From Acanthosoma haemorrhoidale (lineage: Eukaryota > Arthropoda > Insecta > Hemiptera > Acanthosomatidae), in the NCBI GenBank assembly GCA_930367205.1, contig OV884014.1:116009768-116073767 (forward strand): a stretch of 64,000 bases of DNA. The letters are read 5' to 3'. Both the position numbers and the translations under genes were made by a program. How positions within the stretch are numbered: the stretch's first letter is position 1; the number at the start of each line of letters is the position of its first letter. Below are positions 47,294 through 59,825 of this stretch, piece after piece. Below the pieces are notes generated by a model. It saw only the letters and a program-made list of their open reading frames with translations, ran no database searches and was not told where the DNA came from.

Positions 47294-48011
47294 ATTCATG
47301 AATATATAAAGAAACTTACTTCGATCATTTGTTTTTTTTTTTTGACATATATAAGAGACGATTGTCATGTCGGGAGAGGTGGCATGAACACATTTAAACC
47401 AGATACAGGTTACAAGGTATTGTACATTCGCCAGACAGGCCATAAAGGTACAATAAACTACAATGAGCTTTACCAGTGAAAATGTAAGCTTCTTCTCACT
47501 TACAGGAGATGGATCTGGCCAGTTAAAAACAAAGTTCGTTAGTTTTTCTAGTTTTCTCTTCCTATCTGTCTTTCTCCATTGTAATATTAATTATCTATAT
47601 AGTTCAGCTCGAAAAAATATATAAAGAACAACTCGTATATATTCCAATCCAATCTTCTGATAACATCTCTATCACACTCCCCCTCCCCCAGCAGTTTCAT
47701 CCCGGCTGTTTTCCTGGATTGGGATGAGCGTAACCTTTCGCCCGCCGGCAGTACTTCCTTGTTCGATCCTTCCTCTTCAGAGTTTTCATGACTGACTAAA
47801 AAGACCCCTTACTTTGAAGGCATCCTCCAATTCAAATCAGTAATCAAAGATCACAATCTTTGATCTCGACTATCAAAACTGTACTTCTCTTCCCACAACC
47901 CTTCTTTATAATTTATGATTATTTATTTAATCGTTTTTGTTTAAATATTATGCTTCTGGCTCATTGCAATCATCAAATATGTACTTAAGCATATTATTAT
48001 TTATAAACAAA

Positions 48012-48013
<2 letters not shown>
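47294..48013. other. no gene seen
   Basis: AT-rich spacer. 47640-47880 is less AT-rich, without a usable frame. Confidence 0.5.
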
Positions 48014-48045
<32 letters not shown>

Positions 48046-48745
48046 TAGCCCCTTCAAATTTACAGAACTGTAGATTCTCAGGCGAATATCTTTATAAATT
48101 ATTTTTGTATTTCCTGTAGCGTCGCTACATTATATACAGGTTTTGTTATTTTATAGAAATTATATAATGAATAAACAAGTATAATGATATACATTATACG
48201 TGACTGGACTGACTAATAAAGGTGATGGGGCTCACATTTTTGATCAAACTTAAAACTAACTTACATACTATTTCTTAACCTAATTTTTACTCGACAGTCT
48301 GTTGCCATCGATGTGGGAGGGGTGGTGGGGTCATAGTGTTAAACTCTGGGTTGGTTAGGTACTGCAAGAGTAAAAAAACTTGATGCCCAGTCTGTCACTG
48401 TTAACGTTACAAACTGACTCGGCGCGTGTAAGAGCTCTTAGTGCATTCATGCTGATACTGTAAACCGCAATGTCGTCGGCGAAAGCGATTACAGTAGCTT
48501 TCTTGTAGTATGTCCCAACAATTTCAGATTTGTACATGCAAAAGAACTGGAGACAGAACCGCATTTTTAGGAGCTCCAGAAGTCAGAGGTAATGGGTTAG
48601 AGAGCCAATCACCCACCCGTACCCTCACCGATCTGTTCTTCAAGAAGGAAACCAACATGGTGTATAGCTGCTCTGGGGATTCCCAGTCGCAAAGCAGTGG
48701 GCACAGCATCCCGCGGGACACTGAGTCGAGTCCGTGCAGTTCAAC
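48014..48745 (-). mobile_element. Family B non-LTR copy with internal deletion
   Basis: A 29-base T run at 48014-48042 (the A tail) is followed by the 3' UTR and the last codons of ORF2 to about 48384. The sequence then joins directly to the RT core at about 48390, without the intervening C-terminal region. Weak RT-like reading on the minus strand continues to about 48950 (YRPIN block), so the element may extend further. Confidence 0.82.
48390..48745 (-). pseudogene. Reverse transcriptase core of family B, frameshifted
   Basis: On the minus strand three RT motifs appear in the right order. First is a motif A-like LDSVSRGMLCPLL. Then comes VRVRVGDWLSNPLPLTSGAP followed by VLSP, the motif B region, where the usual PQG reads PKN. 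After a frameshift comes FADDIAVY, the catalytic FADD motif C, at about 48462-48485. Spacing between motifs B and C is short, so a deletion accompanies the frameshift. This ties family B to Jockey/R1-type elements and marks the copy as dead. Confidence 0.82.
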
Positions 48746-49387
48746 GAGATCTTAGCAGCTGCTGTGTCATTTGTAGAATATGTGTTTTTATTATCTTGTG
48801 TTATTCTTGAGAATAAAGAAAAACTGTTTTTTTTTAATTTCAGATACATAAAATTGCTAGAAGCTTGTCAAGCGTAAATCTGTGACATTAATAGGTCTAT
48901 ATTCTAGCGAATGCAACACTTTCCCTCTGAAGTGGTACGGATAAGATCGACTCCGGCCTCGTGCGTACGGCGTAGTTCCCCCCCTGACGGAGTGACGCCC
49001 ACGCACAGCCTGGAGATAACTATCTGGAAGGTTCGGACAATCTGTCAATGGCCCTCGTGAACCTTTCAATCATCAGTCCTCTCAGAGGATGGTTTCACAT
49101 TTGCAATTCAAATCCGCCCTCAATTGATTTCCACTCCCTCGCACTGATCTTATCGCCTCCCTTCATTCATTTTCGCTCTGTCTTTTGGACAAGCTCCGAC
49201 TCCGACCGCAATTGGGAAATTCAGAGCAGGGGTTCGTCTAACATTGATCACTCTCCTGTCATTTCAGGAGAGTTTTTATTTTATTGTGATATATTGAGTT
49301 GAAAATAAAAAAAGTTGTACTAAAATAGTATAAATTATAAATGGACGTAAGTACGTATTAATAAAATTCCCCTCATTCAAAGAAAAA
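48746..49387. other. no gene assigned
   Basis: Less AT-rich than the average of the window. A minus-strand reading near 48860-48960 (LEYRPINVTDL) may be an early RT block of family B. The rest, including a plus-strand frame at 49048-49302, is unassigned. Confidence 0.4.
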
Positions 49388-49458
49388 ATGACTGGACTTG
49401 AACCCGGAATCTCCTGGTCAGTGGCTCTACCAACTCAACTGCTCTCTCTGCCTCGAGT
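49388..49458 (-). repeat. tRNA-like sequence (SINE head or tRNA pseudogene)
   Basis: On the minus strand, GCAGTTGAGTTGGTAGAGC resembles a D arm/A box, and CCGGGTTCAAGTCC resembles a T arm/B box. The anticodon arm is shortened and the T stem and acceptor do not pair, so no working tRNA can form. A T run follows on the minus strand. Both pol III boxes are well kept, as in tRNA-derived SINEs. Confidence 0.6.
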
Positions 49459-50745
49459 GAGATAGCCTTTCCAGTGTGTATTCGCTTTGGCCAAATTCTG
49501 TCCAAGACTTTATACGCAGTTTATCCGATGCTAATTATAAATTATAGTGGGATCAAAAGTTCCTATGATTCTCAGGAATAATTTTTTAATAATAAAACCT
49601 AGAGATCTCCAAGTGATAAAACAATTGAAGGAAACTAAATGAGTAATTGAGATGTATAAAATCGTCAGTTTAATGTTGGACTATTACTGGAGATTTTATC
49701 TGTTTAACATTTTGTTTTTATGATCTATTTTAGTTATTATAAATATATTGTTTTGAAGATTTTGATTACTTATATTTTTATTTAGTATTCTTTTTCATGT
49801 TTCGGTACCTGTACCGACAAATTATTTAGAATAAAAATTTGAAATATTTTACGTTCGACTACAAAATTCTAGAGAGAAAAAAATACATGAAATATTTTTT
49901 GTTACCTTTTGTATGAAAATAAAAAAATATTAGTTTTCTGTTCTAAAACAATCTTCCATCTTTGCAAGTGTATACTTAGACTATATATTTAGGTTTTATT
50001 CTTTTTTAGGTCAGCAGACGTTTTTTATTTATTTTTTAAATTCAAAATTTAATAAATTTGCTACATTTCGCGATTTTTCGGATATTTTTTTTTTTTCCTA
50101 CTCGAATTCATTTTAGATACCTTGATCTGTTGCTTTTTCAAGTTTGATTTATACGAGTATTTTTTCGTAGTATTTTAGTTTGTCCATGGCCGATAATTCG
50201 AAGGTTGAAAAATTGGTTTTATCCCTAACTTAAGTTGGGTAATAAGAAATTTGTATTCGTTAGTTAGATCGAAGATTTCCTCGGCAGCTGACCAGTCCTT
50301 AGTCCGAATGAGAGCGGCTTAGTCTGAATGAAGACAAATTACATTCTTTACTAATTAGCTTTTTCATTCCTATCTCTGCTGCTCCTTTATGGAACTAACT
50401 GGCTCATCATCCGTTTCTCCATTCTTTTTGTTACATCTTCTCTCATGAATCGGATTATTTATTTTAGTTCATTAGAATTATTATAAAATGGACGTAGTAA
50501 CGCAGTGGTAGACAAAACGACACAAGTTCGTTTTTAAGACATTAGACTTTTTATAAACAGACTTCCTAGTATACAGTATACTTATTATACAGTAACACAA
50601 GCACTGGTGTAACTAGTAACTGGTAAGTACTCGTATATTAGTAAGTCTATATGTAAAAACTCAAATGACTCAAAACAAACTTTGAGGTTCACGATACGTT
50701 GGAGGAATGTATTTTTTTTTTATTCAAACAAAACTAGAAGATTTT
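49459..50745. other. no gene seen
   Basis: Strongly AT-rich, with several T runs. Nothing was recognised. Confidence 0.5.
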
Positions 50746-50860
50746 TTTGTTTCATATCCCCTTGTTACAAAATTAGTATACGTTACAAAATATAGATTCT
50801 ACAATCGAATCTATTTACTGTAGCTTGGCTACATTTTATACAAATTCTGCCATATGATTT
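50746..50860 (-). mobile_element. Diverged family B 3' end
   Basis: TTTGTTTCATATCCCCTTGT, then GAATCTATTTACTGTAGC and GGCTACATTTTATACAAATT, match the family B 3' end, most closely the copy at 51.6 kb. It is short and diverged. Confidence 0.65.
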
Positions 50861-51583
50861 CATTTCGATATCAAATTTTAATTGTTATAACCGTTTAATT
50901 TGGTTAAACATAAGTGTCCTTGAAAGTGTACGAACATAGTTTACCTCACGAATGTTACAGCGCGAACCTTCGATAATGACGGCATAGTCCGTCGAAAAGG
51001 ATCGGGCCGAACTAAATAAAGCTGTGGAGAGAACTAAGATATTTCTCAATGACAAAAACAACCCTAAAAATTAAAAATAGCTTTCGGCTTCAAAATATTC
51101 AATAAATATATATGAAAATGAAGCAATATTAAAATCAAACAGCAAAATCATAAATAAAAACTAACAGCATCAATAACTGCTCTATAATAGTTGGTGAAAT
51201 ATAAAACCATAAATTATCACGGAAACTCATAAAAAAGAAAATCAGGAAGTATTTCTCAATCTATAAAATTTAAACCCGTCAGAGGTCGTTTTATGTTTTT
51301 TATTCCAGTCAGGCTTCTCTCCTTAGCAACTTCCTTTTAAGAATTCATTCAAAGGAGAAAATGGTTTTCGAAGTATTTTATTTAAGTAGTTATAAACCTA
51401 CTATTCAATGTGAATTTCGTATACCACAAAGGAGTCAAAATTTTGGAAAAAAAACCCTTGTAGTTCCAAGCCAAAACCATGGAAAAAAGCGACTTATTCC
51501 ATCAACAAACAAAAACACAATAAAAAACAAGAATCCCGCCTCAATTTGAAAGATTCAACCATTTACATCATTATTCGAAAATT
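50861..51583. other. no gene seen
   Basis: AT-rich spacer between two family B copies. A lysine-rich plus-strand frame at 51361-51549 is not convincing. Confidence 0.45.
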
Positions 51584-51955
51584 TTTCTTTCGTATCCCTT
51601 TGCTTCAATTTATAGATCTAATAACGAATATATTTATAATTGCCTCATTATATTTCCTGTAGCCTGGCTACGTTTTATACAAATTCTGTTTTCTACTAAT
51701 AGTGATCTGCATTGTACAAAAGTATAATGATGTACATTATACATTAATGGACTGAACTTATTAAAAGTGATGGGGCTCACCTTATTTATCATAGACTCAA
51801 AACTAACTTACATCTAACAATAAAAACTTGAACTAAATCTTAACCAAATTTTCCCCAACAGTCTGTTGCTATCGATGCGGGAAGGGTGGTGGGGTCATAG
51901 TGTTCAACACTGGGTTTGTGATGTGCTGCAACGAGTCAAAAAAAAAACTTGAAGT
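51584..51955 (-). mobile_element. Family B non-LTR 3' part
   Basis: 3' UTR and the end of ORF2 on the minus strand. The last coding block reads SLQHITNPVLNTMTPPPFPHR before the stop region at about 51869. It is 5'-truncated at AAGTGTTGG. With the fragment at 50.75 kb it forms a diverged subgroup of family B. Confidence 0.85.
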
Positions 51956-53666
51956 GTTGGTGGATAAGTGTATAGAGGAATAATTTCGATTGGTCGGGTT
52001 TGAATGGACGAGAAGATAAGTGGAGACTTCCCATTTTATATCGAGGGAAATATTATTCAAATATAACTATCGAATAACTTTATTTTGTTTATTTGTTCCT
52101 TTATTTGTTATTTGTACGTTTTATAGTCCGTTATTCTACTTTTGTTTGTTATTCAGTATTCTGAAGATTTATTTGAATTATTTTAATAACAATTGTTCCA
52201 TATCCATTTAATTTTTTCAAATTACAATTATTAACTGTTCGTCTAATAGCAATTATTCGTAATTACTCCAGAATCAAAATCAACAAATAAATCTCATTAT
52301 TTATTAGAATAATTAAAATACTCTCATCTAAATTGTTAATTGTGAATAAGTAATAAATTCTATTCATTCGTTATTTAAAATGAAGTATGTAGATACACTT
52401 TGCACGTATGTACGTACTCACATGTGCAGAAGTGCAGACGAACATATGCTCCTACGTTGGGCCTAACGTCCTACTGCGTTGTCTGTTGAGTGACTCACTG
52501 CCCTGAATCCTTGTGTATTCCCTGTGTGGGTGTTGTCGGTACAATAAAGATTTCTTCAAAGGATTAACGGTCACTTTCTTGTAGGCTGTCGGACGTTTAA
52601 GAGTTGTTTTTTTTTAGAACGATAAACGTTGTCAAGAGAGAAACCCACCCAACAAATCATAAAACATGTTATTTCGTTTTAAAGGAACTTACACATGTCA
52701 TTTCATCTTGCTTCACTTACAAGTGACCCAGATAAGCGTGTTTATTCAATCTAAAGTTATTTTCCGGACATAATTAAAAGAGGCATTGCATTATTAAATG
52801 TTACAAATATACGGGGTAGGAAGGCTTATTATTATTAGTTTATAGTTGTATTTTGCTAATAGACATGATCATGTTTTAATCATTTGCGTGCGAAAGTGTC
52901 AGGCTGGGTAATAACTGGTGGCAAGACACCACAACTTAATCTTTGTAATAAAGTTTCAATACATTCATAATTCAATACAAAATAAATTCATCACAATATC
53001 GACTTAATAAGCTACCTAAATGTTTTTAATTAAAAATAGATTATTTTTATATTTAATTAAATAGCTACATACATAAATCTGTAAAAAAATGTCTTCTACG
53101 GAGTTTAGGTACGTATCGTGAAATTATTTTCCTTGTCAAAAAATCTGGTATATATTTTTATGAAGGCTACGACTATGTTTGTCGTAATTAATTATAATAT
53201 AAAGTGCAAAGAATCATTTAGCTACTAATGCAGGAATAATGATGTAAAAAAAAAAAATCATTCGTTGTTATAGATTAGTGGTGGTTCGGAGTCTTGTGTT
53301 TTTTAAGCATTTTTCAACAAAAAGTAAATGGATACTTTTAGTGAAACGACTCATATCCATTACTGCCAGTGTCGTGAAGAAAATACCATTTATCTTTACT
53401 AACGGGATGGTGATAATGTATTATTGTTGAACGCTTTCGGTCCAAGGATTTGGCAAGATAGATGGGGGAATAACATGGCCGGGAGGGGATGTAGGTCCCG
53501 TGAATTCGGGGGATAAACTAGGGTTAGTCCAAGTATAATTCAACAAAAAAATATTTCCCTTTTTTCTGAGGAGGCTTGGACTATTAAGAATGGCCCTAAT
53601 AATATTAAAATATATTATTGGATCTACCCCACAATAGCAGGAATAGCTCGTATATTATAATGTTCA
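51956..53666. other. no gene seen
   Basis: AT-rich. A less AT-rich patch at 52390-52560 and another at 53430-53530 have no usable frames. Confidence 0.5.
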
Positions 53667-53986
53667 GTTAAATAATCTTTCTAGATGAGTCTTTTAAAAG
53701 AAAAGCTTTGTTATGAAGTACAAGCAAAACAGTGGTATATACAAATATTAAGAGTTACGTTACTACGTACTGGGTGGGAGGTCAAGGGATGAGTGGGGTC
53801 TGGGGCTAAAGCTGAGACATATATGTATAAGAAAAGGATAAGATTCGGGGAAGTAGGGAGGTCTTGAAGGGATGCGGTCGCTTACTTAAAAATAACAGGG
53901 AACCATCAGTGACTTCCATCAAGTCCCTTCTATTTGTTCTTAGCAAGATTATAAATATTCTATATAATGCAAGCATTATAAAACTT
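53667..53986 (+). repeat. Dispersed repeat C, copy 2
   Basis: Partner of 9431-9762 in the same orientation. Relative to copy 1 it lacks about 30 bases near CATCAAGTCCCTTC and has an extra TATTCTATATAATGCAAGC between two ATTATAAA blocks near its right end. Confidence 0.85.
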
Positions 53987-55229
53987 TTGATTCCTATTCT
54001 TCTTTATGGTAATAGATTTTCCGTACTTTTATAAGTGTGATACAGAATAATAATGAATATTCTAGCAGGAATATAATAATTCAAATACCCACTGAGACGA
54101 GGCCATATTTTTTTTGTTGCTGAGATGTTGATTTCTCGGTTACTAAATTTTGGACATTTTTTTTTCGGTCACAATCTGGATAGTATTAGTATGTTGCATT
54201 AGTTGTAAAGACATAGTCACGTATTCGGTATTGAAACCAAAAGGTATACGGTATATATTTTGAGGACAAATTATGCCTTATAAGAATGACCCGCATTTGA
54301 ATATTTTTTTCTTCAATCGTTCAATTTTTATTTTTATGAAGGGCGAACGAATGAAAAACATGTTATATATAACTATACAACTAGTTGTATATTTAGTTTT
54401 CAAAGTATTAGTGATCGATAGTTAAAAGTTTTAAGTCAAACGCAGGCTATTAAAAGTTCCCAAAGGTTAACCCCACCCCGAACTCGAGTTTTGGCCAAAG
54501 TTTGGACGTCTTTGAAACCGGATGAACAAGACGTGGGGTGTGTCAATTTGTTCCAAGTCAGGCAAGTACTAGCTCACTTTAAAAAAATCCGTTAATTCTC
54601 TCAGTTTCTGCATGGGAGGGGGAATCAATTATAGCCAGTAAGGAGGAATTGTAAATATTAGATAATAAGATGAGGTTTTGATTTTGAATTTTTGTTCTGT
54701 GTGTGTTGATGAATAATCAAATGAAAGTGACCGGGTGGTCAGGGTTGACGTACCCCCATGAGCTCGCTTCAGGTGCTTGTGGGGAACCCCACGGTTTTTA
54801 CCTCAGGAACGGGGGGGGGGGGTCTTCTCTTCCTGCTTCTACATGGAAATATGGTTTAAAATTAGTCCCACTAATACCGTCACTCTTCTGTGCTCAAACA
54901 CAAAAATTGTTTTGGTGTTTTCATCTCAATTCTCACTAAAAAAGGGCAGTTATATAATGCTTATTATAGCTTACATTTTTAGTTCAAACGTGTGCCACAG
55001 TTGAGATTTATGGTCCCCCTTTTTTTGTAAGTACCATTTCCCAAAAGTCCTACCCTTTGGGCTACCTGCTTCCTCACCCTAATAGACACACTCGTGCCTT
55101 AGCCTTAGCCAAAGTATGCTGTAACGCTGTAACTGATTAATAATTGTATTTATTAACCAGTGATTTGATTGTTATTCATAATAAAGTTTTTTAAAATACT
55201 CTCCTCTACAATATTATTTAACTGGGAAC
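53987..55229. other. no gene seen
   Basis: AT-rich. A G run lies near 54810, and the two overlapping frames crossing it (54703-55004) are not accepted. Confidence 0.45.
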
Positions 55230-55572
55230 TGCTCACCGAGATTGTGCGATTTACCCCGTTAGACTTTTTCTTGTGGGGTTTCCCTATGTCGCAGGTCTAT
55301 GCGAATAAGCCACAAATCACAGCGGTCCTCAAAGCCAACATAACCCACGCCATCGGTCAAATTCAGCCTGATTAATGCGCTAGAGTAGGAAAATTGGACA
55401 TTTCGGATGCGCGCCACCCAGCAAAGCCGCGCAGGATATTTGCACGATGTTATATTGCATACATAATGGCATCGATAGGCCTTTCAAACGAATAAAAAAT
55501 TTCAATGATATGTCACACACACTTTGTTTTATTTAAATTTAAAGATAGGAAGCGCTTAATGAAATACCCTAT
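55230..55572 (+). pseudogene. DDE transposase C-terminal fragment, with one element end
   Basis: The plus-strand frame reads FTPLDFFLWGF, then VYANKPQITAVLKANI and IGQIQPD before a stop at 55373-55375. This matches the region around the last catalytic residue of insect mariner-like transposases whose N-terminus is the DUF4817-type HTH (usually CDLTPLDFFLWGY). Remnants continue to about 55500. The right edge AGCGCTTAATGAAATACCCT looks like an element terminus, but the left end and the HTH part are missing. It is related to, but not the same as, the element at 61255-61997. Confidence 0.75.
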
Positions 55573-56823
55573 ATTATATATAGACCTTCATTGTTGTCAC
55601 TCTCGTTGCTTTTTTTTTTTTATCAAACAGCCTGTGATTGCCTAGTCAAATGTAGTTACTATTATATAGCATATAGGCTGTGCTCGATGTAATGTTTTAT
55701 CAGTAGGTTTTACTTTCTTTAATATCTCAACTGTTGATTCATCTTGACAGCGTTTTTTTTTAAAGGAGACTTGCAGATTCTAGACAGTGTAGCTTCACAG
55801 TTTGCAGTTATTTTATCAATGCGCCATGTTCCTTAGGACAAAGATAATTCGAACGACCGTAAATCACTTTGTGCCAGTTTACAGACTCCCCAAGTACCTC
55901 GTGCAAGAGAATGACAAGGTGCTATTAACTTTTCTGTTTGACTGGCAGTGAGCTATTCTCCACCTCACTTAGACATATCCCACCATTACGTCAAGTACTT
56001 AAATTAAAAAAAAACAGAAAGTAGGGAAACATGACAGGCAAATGAGAATGATTTTAATAATCGTTTTGTGTAAAGTGAATCGATATCAGGTGCTCGCGAT
56101 CTCATTTTCCAGTCTAGTTAGTAATTTATCGTCCGCAGCTTTTGCGGGTGCTTTTAAGTATTCTTTATCGATTTAATCATTAAAAATAAAGAAAGAAACC
56201 CGTGTTTTTTTTGTATATTGTAGAAATTTTTAAAACATAGTACATTTTTTTTTAAATTTACATTTTGATTAAGGAACACGTTTCAAAGTGTTAGTATTAC
56301 ATATTCCATTTGCATTTTACATTCCTTTGGTGGTGCTGTGAATGTCATGTATTTATGTGAATGTATTTAACGGCAAAGCGCGGAAAAAATTGCTAATAAT
56401 TTGTAGTATTATAATTTTGAATATTAAAAGCAACATTTAAATGATGTATACAAAAAATAACGATATTGAAGAGGTAATAGAAAAAACTCGTTGCTTCTCC
56501 TCTTTGCTTCTTGTTAAATTGTTTTAAAAAAAATCAATGTATTGTTGTGCCAACTACTTCAGCACAAATAAACAGAAGATACGAAGATCTTCACGGATCA
56601 AAAAACACCCGCTTTCCTTTCCATATTTTATCAATAAATCTTCGTCGTCAGTATAGAGAGAGGGGCTAGTTCACGATCCCGACACCGCGACAGCTCACTA
56701 GGGGTGGGGGCATTGCCTGGTCTCTGATTGGCTAAAATAAAAAGCTCTCTCATTCGCTCACTCAGAAATTATAAGATTTTCAGTCTGAATCAGACACCAT
56801 GGTATTCTTATTTAATTACCACT
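55573..56823. other. no gene seen
   Basis: AT-rich. The part 56640-56780 is less AT-rich and has no usable frame. Confidence 0.5.
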
Positions 56824-56988
56824 GTACCTCTCTTTCCTATCCTGGCTATGTTTTAGTCCGGCCTTGTCAGACCCCACACATTCCTAGTGGGATTCTCTGA
56901 CTTCGACTCGCTAAAAGTAGGGCATCTTTGCAAGGGAACTCTTCCATGCAAACGACGATTCCTGGGGTCCTACAAATTTACCTTGTAG
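56824..56988 (-). repeat. Dispersed repeat G, copy 2
   Basis: Reverse-complement partner of 40591-40743. GTCCGGCCTTGTCAGACCCC and TCCTAGTGGGATT mark the match. It contains a short insertion relative to copy 1. Confidence 0.8.
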
Positions 56989-58436
56989 CGTTCTCCCCAA
57001 CGATCCAGTCTGTCTCTTTCCGGTTCACACTCGGCTTTGGGAACCGGAAGGCTTTCGCGTACTCTTAGATACCGAGTGTGAATTCGTGTTCATTCCAAGA
57101 CCACGTAAACTACCCATAAAACCTAGCCTTTAACTCTTTTCCTGAAGAGTGTCGGGGCACATACCTATGAGATGGAGTCAGCTCAATAGTAAGACCCGTC
57201 ATCAAGCAATCGTCCAGGTCATAGACTATTCATAGCTCTCTCTGTTACCAGGACAACTAGACCTCCTCGTGTCAAGCCGACAGTATGTATTGCCTTATGG
57301 TGAGGAAAATTATAGTAATACTCTATTTCTTTACACGATTTAATCGTTATTTATTACTCGTGAATAAATATTAAACAGTATGAAGTAATGCGGTAAACCG
57401 GATCCGATGGGTTTGCCTCATGGAGCTGTATAGTTTACCATATTCGAAAAAAAAGCCTCGTGGCTTCTCCCACTACTCCATACTCATACCCAAAAGCATA
57501 GAAAAGAGTACAAAAACTCGAAGACAGGTCTCGTCTATGAAGAAGTCTATTATGATAATTCCCCCACTAACAGATGATACCGTGGTTTTTGCCGCCTGGG
57601 CTGTGAACCATTAACTGCATCCAGCCTGTCATTAGTAGCAGGGGCTAGCGGTGAGATGTAAAACACGTGTGTGTGAGTCTGTCCTGGCCTATCTCAACTC
57701 ATCACACGGGGATTTTGACTTTGACTCTTCGGAAGCGGCTTTTTGTGTTCGGAATCCTTTATGAAAAATAAATAAAGAAACTGAGATGACGCTTCCCAAA
57801 AGACATTCAACATGACTAATGTTACTCATCACAATCAAGAAATGTGAATACATTAAAATGCATACAAGTAGATAACATTATGACTACTCCACTATATTGA
57901 AGATAAATATTAAGATAGGGTAATTTCATTTGGTCCTATCATGTTTTTGTCCAGGTCCCAGGTTAATGGGTTTGGCGACTGTACAATTCTTCTTAGACTT
58001 TTCTGTATAATGCTGCAGTAAATGTTTACAAGTCGGGGCAATAATTTGTTTTTAAGGACTCGGTGTCATCAAATTGGAAATTAGGTTTTTTAATGGTGTC
58101 GAAAAAATATACCATTTATTATCTTTCTGATGAATTCAACATACTTTAGGAGTATAATAGACCTTCTGGTACAGTATTTAGGGTACCGAATGCACCGACC
58201 TGAAATAAAGGGGTCTTCTATTTCTTGTTTGAAAATGTCACAAAATCCGTTTTACCCAAGATTTTATTTTTTTGTGTTTGCTTCATTTACAAATGGAAAA
58301 AATATCAAAGACGAGTGGTTGATGGATACTTAAGGCCACTCGGTGACAATTTCGTACGGCTATGATTGACTACTGTTCATCATAATAAAAATATTAACAG
58401 ATGTTAATGGCGATAAAATTTGTTTGTAGCCCAAGC
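56989..58436. other. no gene seen
   Basis: 56989-57300 is GC-richer, continuing from repeat G, and is broken in all frames. The rest is AT-rich, with short frames at 57420-57614 and 58130-58333 that I cannot support. Confidence 0.45.
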
Positions 58437-58720
58437 TCAATTCTCACTTCGCAGTGTCGAAACGATTCGTGGGTTCAACTCGTCGTGCTCATCACAAAGA
58501 ACAGCTGTTCCACATAGTTCGCAGAGGCAGTCTCGCTGGTACCGTTGCCTTAGATCGTATTGCATATATCATCGCTTGTTAGCCCGCCATTCTTCGACAT
58601 CGGAGGTCTTAATAACGACGGCATCAATGTCCTGGCTAGGTTTCTTCATCCGCGAGTCGCGAAATGTCTCATCGCGTATGCAAATGTATTTCCACTTACA
58701 TATATAATAGCGTCACTCCA
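58437..58720 (-). pseudogene. Unidentified protein remnant with CxxC...CxxH-like motif
   Basis: The minus-strand reading is charged and protein-like, with only one internal stop. It contains IRDETFRDSRMKKPSQDIDA, then VEEWRANKR, the stop, and RQRYQRDCLCELCGTAVLCD continuing into EHDELNPR, ending in a stop at 58437-58439. The Cys-x-Cys-x2-Cys followed by Cys-Asp-x-His suggests a small metal-binding end, as in some transposase C-termini. I do not recognise the family. A plus-strand frame of similar length over the same bases is less likely to be real. Confidence 0.4.
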
Positions 58721-59825
58721 CGAAACACTAACATAGCTCGCCCATGTGAATCGAAATTACTTAATTCTTGAACATTGTTCCTTAAAAATAACAAAATCAT
58801 TTTCTTAGCTGCCAAAAACTTTCTTATACGTATAAAACAAATTACACGCTTGTGATTAACTCATATTTAAAAATAGGCCTTGGTGATTTCACTGAACCAA
58901 CTGAATACTATTGGAACAAAAAAAATACACGAATAAACAGTACTGAATGACTGTGATGAGGAATTATAAATTGTTAAGTTTGAGACGCAAAGACGATAGG
59001 GTAAAGTCTTGATTTAAAGATTGGAAGAGTTGGATGTGGTTAGGTACAATGATGTGTTGAGGGGGTGGGTCGAATTGGTGGTAAGATCTCCCAAAAAATA
59101 ACAAAATAGGAAATAATCATATTTTAGTCCGCGCAAGGATTAGTTGCCTCATAGTTAATGTACAAAATGTTACAAAAACTTGTTTTCATCAATTATAAAC
59201 TAAATAATAAATTATAAAACAAAATTATGGAAGTAGATAGCTGTAGATTTATTGATTGCTTAACATTTTGTTGTACTACAACACGCCCCCCCCCCCCCAA
59301 GGACGGTTCGGCTTCAATTTCAAAAAGGTATCAGGTGAAAAAAACCATCTACCATACAATAATCTCAAGCAATCTCGATCTTTTCGTAACTATAATAAAA
59401 CCAACCGAACGAAATCTTTAATTTCTTTTATCATGCGGGCACTAAGAGCCAGTTGGTGCGTCAGCGTACATCATCAGTTTCTTAAAACTAACAGGTCAGA
59501 ATGATATACTTTCTATACAGAAGAACTTCGCAAGAATACACGCTCCAGCTTGCTTACATAGAAAATATTTGGCATTTTATCAAACTGATATAGGAGTTGA
59601 TGTGACATTTCTTCGGCCCCAGGGAATTCCGAGATGAGACAGGGAATCGAAAAGGCAGACGGAACCGCAAAGCTGCCTGTCGACCGGTCTCCCAATAACA
59701 CTTGCACTGGCTTTGCTCACATCACACGTGCACATGAAAGAATCTTGGCAAAGTGACTAGGACTCAGCTCACGAGAAGAAAATACTAAAATCAGACACGA
59801 AGAACTTTGACTGACTAAAATAAGA
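58721..59825. other. no gene seen
   Basis: AT-rich, with a C run at about 59288-59298. The overlapping frames there run through the homopolymer and are not supported. Confidence 0.45.

Noticed and set aside
49388..49458. Functional tRNA gene
   Set aside because: The box sequences are good, but the anticodon arm is shortened and the acceptor and T stems do not pair.
58420..58707. 95-codon plus-strand frame after a possible acceptor
   Set aside because: The minus-strand reading of the same bases is more protein-like. The plus frame is serine/arginine-rich, as expected for a shadow.
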